The notes under the pieces are model-generated. The model saw only the letters and a list, made by a program, of their open reading frames with translations. It made no database searches and was not told where the DNA came from. From assembly GCA_023415145.1 (NCBI GenBank), contig JAEZLW010000145.1:1-10584 (forward strand): DNA of 10,584 bases, written 5' to 3'. Every line of letters begins with the position of its first letter. Within the stretch, counting starts at the first letter, position 1. Below are positions 8,001 through 10,584 of the stretch, piece after piece. The DNA comes from Bacillota bacterium (GTDB taxonomy: Bacteria; Bacillota; Clostridia; Christensenellales; Aristaeellaceae). A program made the position numbers and the translations under genes.

Positions 8001-8842
8001 TTCTCTTGTATATCCGGGCTTGAAAGACGGAACTCCGCCGTTTGGTCTTCGGCATACAAATCACCGGTTGGTTTGGTTTCAATCACCATGGCTCCCGACA
8101 GGCGGCTAAACAAAGGAACGGGTACATTTTGAACCGTTATTCCGGTTACACTGTCTTCCGTACCCAGGTAAGGGACAATCTCAAATGATACATCTCCTGC
8201 CGGTACTGTGCCCTCCGGAGACAGCGTCTGACGCAGAGTGTATACTCCTTCCGGCAACGGTGCCAATGAGCGGTAAGTGCCATCTTGCCCGATTGAAAAG
8301 GAAAGAACCGCCTGCCCGTCTGCATTAAGCACGGCAAAGCTGGCGCCGCCCAAAGGATGTCCACTTTCTGAGTGCGTATTGTCAAGCAGGAACAGCCCCT
8401 CCCGTGCGTAAGCAAGCACATCCGCCCGCAGGCTGTCCTCCCCGTTCCAAGCTACAGGAATAACATCCTGACAGACATAAGCGCCGGGCATGCTTTCCAT
8501 TACAGGCCGTAAAGAAAGGCCCAGCTGGGCATCCTGCCTATTCACAGGCAGTGATTCAAGAAACCCTGCCTTTTGCTGCTCCTGGGTGCGGTTGGCTGTG
8601 ATTTCTCCCAGTTTTGTATCACCCGCCATCACCTCAAACGTACCGCTTAAGGGTACAGTCTGCCACTGCAAAAGTGTGTTGAGCTTTAGCCCCCTGAAGG
8701 AGACGGATAGTGATATTTCCTCGCCTGATGATGCGGAGGCTGACACAAGCATTAAAAAGGCAGCCAGAATCAAGCCGCCTCCAAGGAAAATATGCCATAG
8801 TCTTTGCGAGATGAAATCCCTGCCTGATTGCCAGCGCTTCAT
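2003..8842 (-). CDS. Giant secreted SdrD_B-repeat surface protein, 2279 aa
   Basis: Probable extracellular structural or adhesive protein. Residues 1-37 form a signal peptide: basic start (K2, R3, R8, R14), hydrophobic core 18-34, and an A-S-A cleavage site (35-37). Residues about 149-225 look like a Cna-B/SpaA prealbumin-like domain (GGASFAVLNADG ... DGTYRSLAPLPEGVYTL). Residues 446-533 resemble a DUF11-type beta domain. From about residue 735 to the end there are roughly 14 SdrD_B-like units of 90-117 residues, each ending in the typical DGxYxF-x-L-xPGxYxL strand pair. Ten carry the acidic loop D-x-[ND]-x-[ND]-G plus a downstream E, which binds calcium in staphylococcal Sdr proteins. The C-terminus ends in a short tail, VPPPAQKWD, with no LPXTG, membrane helix or other anchor I recognise. 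GGAGGAG (complement of 8848-8854) lies 5 nt before ATG 8842. The frame has no interruption over 6.8 kb. It has its own promoter and terminator and no sortase gene nearby. Confidence 0.93.
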   Translation of the reverse strand: MKRWQSGRDFISQRLWHIFLGGGLILAAFLMLVSASASSGEEISLSVSFRGLKLNTLLQWQTVPLSGTFEVMAGDTKLGEITANRTQEQQKAGFLESLPVNRQDAQLGLSLRPVMESMPGAYVCQDVIPVAWNGEDSLRADVLAYAREGLFLLDNTHSESGHPLGGASFAVLNADGQAVLSFSIGQDGTYRSLAPLPEGVYTLRQTLSPEGTVPAGDVSFEIVPYLGTEDSVTGITVQNVPVPLFSRLSGAMVIETKPTGDLYAEDQTAEFRLSSPDIQENTIPLQHYAVDIGNLVLLDHAGVPHPDQTGKELRSISVTPGMEGMQAKVRVFDENGQMIGNERNLASGQKLSLDGLKAVSARIVYYTDDGQPFVPERFVLGDISLQVGLARRMPEAGKASVARIGITVKQAWQYQYPDRDGTPVTAYGEGGSIDLGVRVLDSRAVMHVSAVANAQGRVMLTVDHEGGPQVDNPRLAVRLPDGWRIQDNGFAAPVVAVSHGEQADIAVLTFSGSFIAGQTMSVEFAASFGAGDGAGAVWIMNETGVVPTLDNPDGLLLWGERQEGCPVADAALGLSQPATYAYDILKAENKSGKALSLQPLGFASGSGEAALNENGYGELLFKTGDVPSVLHMVILPQGIKLRGMPQGQVFITTDQAPQPASVWVDAELFAGDWTQVTALSMKAGAEAILPVHVSRKSGTVQVPTLVQTPQWAGESAYLADEEGSLSLKIGKAAALSGRMFDDANGNGRMDDYESGAAGQLVLWRGLTNISYHCITNVQGAFDFSGVSIGSQMGELYAKLPDNTAIAGQPGLGGMYLAAQTDLHKRKDVQIAFTKMCSLYGRVYEQENQVGVVGAEIALLQKGQAVASAVTDAQGQYSFNGLIAGDYQVMLKLLDTLSSQAGFYPGDGYVQAEGLTALLPAITMPYGGEISQNAPVRRLGSLKVKLLGYTYPLGTASLYLDGALIADSAPDDTGSYYFDKLFNGAYTLSFQVPQGLAIKTEGMQAWQKGLVELVVQVPAGEARQLAVEETVTGKLLIQFNGSGLTDIPVTMTGPEDRQGLMDENGQCLFADLIPGLYQVNVILPRSVLADQSGVWQMELLHGSVTASLSVDILPGQDTMPQAAMLLQTAAVLGYVFDDPDRDGDLGAGEAPLDGVMVSLLAEQNGTWAQVQSVQTGVDGQYRFDYLTPGQYRLSITLPIGKALADLRAEEPFLLESGQNLQVLAGAVSPGTLVANAFWDSNNDGLQGIYERAIEGTLVEVYPMEGGNAVAEGETNRNGQVSFGGITPGSYYIRFTLPEGYWLSQQGDVSGLKRNTVPMADSRQGTTEPFTLLEGQTEEFGVGGIKTGLIRGRIWRDTNEDGIMDDDEPGLAGCEITLLGSRGGKSYAYTTDDTGRYEVIVRTDSYLFTVKGPSGMSFTRFSLTGGVNRSIITTEGVGAGERRYTFESGTREENQNIGFVPGVILEGVAFLDSNYNGIWDDGEQLLSGVTLELTRSANAKALGSIVTGQEGAFRFDSLRGGEYSLRAVLPDTGVVFTRVPVSDSDYKNLFDQRTGRRETTVSLTMSSGERRAVGVGAVVPGSLSGSVFADINYNGLYDSGEKPVAGVLLRLLDQEGNMVAGVETDATGQYTFGGLMPMAYTLAVEKPAGYMFTKLSDGEYRSRVQVMKKNEGFTEVISVALGERVTGVYAGVILPAGVQGQVFADANDDGLLSPGESGFENVLVSLLNESRQEVKSFTTGADGSFTFADLHPGRYILSYLLPEDTVYAAKAAGGSDVYSEDLTAFSDAFDLSIGETKRVPLCGAVALGRLSGTAFHDGNANGIKEEGEGTLSGVRIILISRRTGQEAASMLTGMDGVFMLDRLRPGMYTLNVSLPPAMVFTRAGANILMQPSLEAKGSLDIDIPMGERLDGCMVGGTLPASLQGHVWLDENNNGLQEPEEALLSGLSVQVLDTLTGSVFTELTTDENGSYHVPVIQPGTYKLTVSLPQNSIAADTGAGENMFHDGAPGYMILHGLTLLEGEEISEIRAGVKQYTSVEGTVWADEQGSIIQLAGTQVSLYSADDTMTPLKMVTTGEDGAYRFDQLMPGEYRIGAELPQGYLFVKPDDARLTSKEVVSVIEDTASGLSYNFLLNMGEDQAMLDIGAVKTGKLGDYAWLDENGNGLQDAGEPGIPGLIVILVQDGQQVASAKTDAHGYYLFDNVYPMVSQVQVSMYPELVPAVQRIDYPLLVSALTGSQGDTAYTGDVMVTSGGRNFDCDLGFVLKSGSKRPGAIVPPPAQKWD
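2006..6640 (-). repeat. Tandem SdrD_B-like repeat region of the giant protein
   Basis: Units start at about residues 735, 837, 941, 1030, 1129, 1230, 1347, 1462, 1577, 1694, 1807, 1916, 2031 and 2148. Acidic loops are intact in units 1, 5-12 and 14 (for example DDANGNGRMDD, RDTNEDGIMDDDE, LDSNYNGIWDDGE, LDENGNGLQDAGE). Units 2, 3, 4 and 13 keep the beta-sandwich signature but have lost the loop. Units 7-13 are the most regular, with a spacing of 109-117 residues, a conserved F-T-[RK] or similar strand, and a G-E-x5-8-G linker before the next unit. The repeats are clearly related in protein but visibly diverged in DNA, so the array is old and should be stable against recombination. Confidence 0.8.
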
Positions 8843-8857
8843 ATGTGCTCCTCCATC

Positions 8858-8881
8858 AAAAGAAAAGCCTGCGTTACAGGC
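8858..8881 (-). terminator. Leader hairpin with U-run before the giant gene (possible attenuator)
   Basis: On the minus strand GCCTG (8881-8877) pairs with CAGGC (8871-8867) around TAACG, followed by TTTTCTTTT (8866-8858), then the ribosome binding site. This has terminator form but lies between the predicted promoter and the start codon, and there is no other minus-strand gene upstream that needs ending. Conditional termination of the 6.8-kb transcript is therefore possible. The stem is only 5 bp, so this is a modest call. Confidence 0.4.
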
Positions 8882-8934
8882 ATTTCACTGCGTATCCATG
8901 ATCAGACCAAAAAACATCCGGCTTCCCCTATGTA

Positions 8935-8963
8935 ATAGTAAAACACCCAATACCCTTTGTCAA
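8935..8963 (-). promoter_or_regulatory. Promoter of the giant surface-protein gene
   Basis: On the minus strand TTGACA (8963-8958) is a perfect -35 and TACTAT (8940-8935) a fair -10, separated by 17 bp. Transcription would start near 8928, giving a leader of about 86 nt that contains the hairpin and U-run described separately. It looks like an ordinary vegetative SigA promoter, not a sporulation one. Confidence 0.68.
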
Positions 8964-9043
8964 CCATTCCCGCCCGGACTGATATGTAAAAATACGGCAA
9001 TCTTGTACATTCCATGAAATAGCTAACCGTGACTTCAGCCAAC

Positions 9044-9071
9044 TTGACTATCCCACCGACTATGTTATAAT
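9044..9071 (+). promoter_or_regulatory. Strong promoter of the DegV-family gene
   Basis: TTGACT (9044-9049) and a perfect TATAAT (9066-9071) are 16 bp apart, with TGT (9063-9065) providing an extended -10. Transcription should start near 9078 and leave a leader of about 40 nt. It is divergent from the promoter of the giant gene, with about 80 bp between the two -35 elements. Confidence 0.85.
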
Positions 9072-9118
9072 CGTTTTGCTTGATATCAAGTATTCTATTA
9101 ATAATGGAGTAGATTTTG

Positions 9119-9973
9119 ATGGAAATAGCTCAAAAGGTTGCCATCGTCACAGACTCATCTTGCGATTTGACGCAAGAGCAATTGGATGCGCATCACATCC
9201 ATATGATTCCGCTGCGCATCATCTGCTCCAAAGGAGAATTCCGGGACAGGGTGGAAATCAATCAGGCTGAGCTTTACGCGCTGATGGAACATGAATTGCC
9301 AAAAACAAGCCTTCCCCTGCCGGAAGATGTAAGCGGGCTTTATGATCGTCTTGCGAATGAAGGCATAACCCATGTGTTGCACTTGTCCATATCCGCCAGC
9401 CTCAGCGGTACCTACAATATGGTACGTACGATCGCCAAAGAATACGAAAACCGCCTTCACATCACTTTGTTGGACAGCTGCACCTTATCTGCAGGCCTTG
9501 GGATGATGGTGATGGAAGCGGCCGAGACTTTGGAAGCTACCGGATCATTGGATGCGGCTGTGGAACGTATCAAGGCCGTTCGGGAAAAGCAGCTTGCCAT
9601 GTTCATCATCAAAACGCTGGAATTTCTGCGAAAAGGCGGCCGTATCGGTCTGGTTGAAGGGATGGTGGGCACCATCCTGCAACTAAAGCCAGTGATCTTT
9701 GTCAACCCCGAGGGTGTATACCAGACGCTGGCCAAAGCCCGGGGCTATGCCAACGCGCTGGATACCATGGTGAAAGAGGCGGTATCCCGCTTTGGCAAAA
9801 GCAGAATCCGCCTCTCTGTCGTCCATGGCGCAGCAGCGGCCGAAGCGCAAAAACTGTTGGACCGCCTGAAAGGGCTGCTCAATATTCAAGATAGCAGCAT
9901 CAGCCCAGTCAGCCCGGTTCTTGCCATCCATACAGGGCCTGGCCTCTTGGGTATAGTAGCTCACGAGTTATAA
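9119..9973 (+). CDS. DegV/FakB-family fatty-acid-binding protein
   Basis: DegV proteins (FakB) hold a fatty acid in a buried pocket and present it to the kinase FakA, which makes acyl-phosphate for phospholipid synthesis from external fatty acids. The 284-residue length is normal. Family motifs appear in order: TDSS at 11-14, the T-S-x-P motif at 63-66 (here TSLPLP where many members have TSQPSP), SISASLSGTYN at 90-100, DSCTLSAGLG at 119-128, LEFLRKGGRIG at 167-177, KPVIFVNPEGVY after residue 190, and HTGPG at 271-275 near the end. T63 and the HTGPG region contribute to carboxylate binding in studied members. Start choice: GGAG (9106-9109) lies 9 nt before ATG 9119. An in-frame TTG at 9116 would add one residue and cannot be excluded. 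No fakA is visible nearby, which is usual because DegV paralogues are scattered. The lipid preference cannot be read from sequence. Confidence 0.94.
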   Translation: MEIAQKVAIVTDSSCDLTQEQLDAHHIHMIPLRIICSKGEFRDRVEINQAELYALMEHELPKTSLPLPEDVSGLYDRLANEGITHVLHLSISASLSGTYNMVRTIAKEYENRLHITLLDSCTLSAGLGMMVMEAAETLEATGSLDAAVERIKAVREKQLAMFIIKTLEFLRKGGRIGLVEGMVGTILQLKPVIFVNPEGVYQTLAKARGYANALDTMVKEAVSRFGKSRIRLSVVHGAAAAEAQKLLDRLKGLLNIQDSSISPVSPVLAIHTGPGLLGIVAHEL

Positions 9974-10584
9974 GGGACGGCATCCCTGGTGGCAAGGCTC
10001 AGGATATAAAGGCTTCTCTTTGCATACGGGCTTGGGAGGCCTGGTAAAGCAAGGCTCCCAATGGATCAAATACAGCTCCAGCACAACTTCCAGTTCAACG
10101 TCGAAGCACAGGTCGTTCGAGCAAACAGGCGCGCATACAAGACGTACACAAGGCACAATGATCAGGTTATGGCGCCAGCACTCTGAGGGAGCGCATTTCA
10201 GGCGCAGGCAGGCATCCATTTCAACCACTGCCGGACAGAAATATTCACAGCCGGCGGCATCCCGTACACAGGCACAGACCGGGATGAACACATGGAACAT
10301 CGCCTGGCCCCATCCTGCATTGCTCTTGGCCGGTTCCCACCAGGGCTGCGCACCGCTTTGCTGTACGGATAATAGCTGGAACGGAGGCTTTGCGCATTCC
10401 GGCAGGCAACTCACACATAGCTTGGTGCACAGACGACGCTGCCATTCCCGGCCGCTGCATATGATTTTGGGCAACAACACCTGGGTGGGTTCCGGCTCAT
10501 GCTTGCAGCGCTCCTTGGGCGGACATGGGCGCGGGCACGGCGGCGGGCAGGGCTTTGGACATGGCGGGGGGCACGGCGGGGGGC
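9968..10584 (-). CDS. Cysteine/proline-rich protein with (P-x-P-C)n repeats, N-terminus outside window
   Basis: The minus-strand frame is open from the right edge to a TAA at 9970-9968, giving 204 visible residues with 26 cysteines by my count (about 13%). The visible N-terminus is a run of P-x-P-C units (five in a row), then ERCKHEPEP. The central part contains spaced cysteines in alternating hydrophobic strands, including VFIPVCACVRDAAGCEYFC, ECWRHNLIIVPCVRLVC and CFDVELEVVLELYLIHWEPC. The end is again Pro/Cys-rich. I do not recognise the family. Dense cysteines, no visible membrane helix and a beta-rich middle suit a disulphide-crosslinked or metal-binding structural protein such as a spore coat or exosporium component, but that is inference from composition. 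A GTG at 10480 could act as a start in isolation, but the open, compositionally continuous frame upstream and the lack of a Shine-Dalgarno there argue that the true start is beyond the window. Confidence 0.72.
   Translation of the reverse strand, partial: PPPCPPPCPKPCPPPCPRPCPPKERCKHEPEPTQVLLPKIICSGREWQRRLCTKLCVSCLPECAKPPFQLLSVQQSGAQPWWEPAKSNAGWGQAMFHVFIPVCACVRDAAGCEYFCPAVVEMDACLRLKCAPSECWRHNLIIVPCVRLVCAPVCSNDLCFDVELEVVLELYLIHWEPCFTRPPKPVCKEKPLYPEPCHQGCRPL
10523..10582 (-). repeat. 12-bp tandem repeat coding P-x-P-C units
   Basis: Five consecutive 12-bp units encode PPPC, PPPC, PKPC, PPPC and PRPC, reading from the edge inward. The array runs out of the window, so the total copy number is unknown. 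Short GC-rich tandem repeats of this type tend to vary in copy number by slippage. Confidence 0.85.

Noticed and set aside
8490..9017. Rightward open frame overlapping the start of the giant gene
   Set aside because: It covers the signal peptide, ribosome binding site and promoter of the giant gene on the other strand and has no family resemblance.
10245..10480. Alternative minus-strand frames, and the GTG at 10480 as the true start of the cysteine-rich gene
   Set aside because: The out-of-phase frame is a shadow of the cysteine-rich gene. The GTG has no ribosome binding site, and the cysteine/proline-rich coding character continues without break upstream to the window edge.

Overview
The window looks like chromosomal DNA of a Gram-positive, Clostridia-type Firmicute with moderate GC. 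Supporting signs are strong AGGAGG ribosome binding sites, SigA-type promoters with extended -10 elements, a DegV/FakB protein, a membrane protein of the DUF5317 type common in clostridia, and a huge surface protein built of SdrD_B-like beta-sandwich repeats. A cysteine/proline-rich protein at the right edge resembles spore-coat structural proteins in composition only. I cannot name the genus.

Layout: (1) 1-255, the C-terminal end of a DUF5317-like membrane protein, closed by an intrinsic terminator. (2) 384-620, a 78-residue glycine-zipper membrane protein with its own promoter. (3) 705-1247 (minus), a YjdF/DUF2238-like membrane protein converging on gene 2 across a hairpin that can terminate both strands. 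(4) 1421-1687, rpsT (ribosomal protein S20) with a TTG start. It is divergent from gene 3, and the two predicted promoters appear to share one palindromic -35 hexamer. (5) 1688-2002, a gene-free stretch holding the rpsT terminator, a tight array of stem-loops that nearly all have 3-nt loops, and the terminator of the next gene. (6) 2003-8842 (minus), one 2279-residue secreted protein that fills two thirds of the window. It has a signal peptide, an N-terminal region with one prealbumin-like domain, then about 14 SdrD_B-like repeats, ten of which keep a Ca-loop-like acidic motif. It has no LPXTG motif or C-terminal membrane anchor. (7) 9119-9973, a DegV/FakB fatty-acid-binding protein, divergent from gene 6, with a near-consensus promoter. 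(8) 9968 to the right edge (minus), the cysteine/proline-rich protein, whose stop codon meets the degV stop in a shared TTATAA.

Almost every gene is its own transcription unit with its own promoter and terminator, and strand switches are frequent. The window therefore reads as independent genes, not an operon or a single multi-gene system. I found no CRISPR array, transposase, phage gene, toxin-antitoxin pair or RNA gene that I could support. The most unusual items are the hairpin array, the shared -35 divergent promoter with a duplicated rpsT leader, the unanchored giant repeat protein, and the (P-x-P-C)n protein at the edge.
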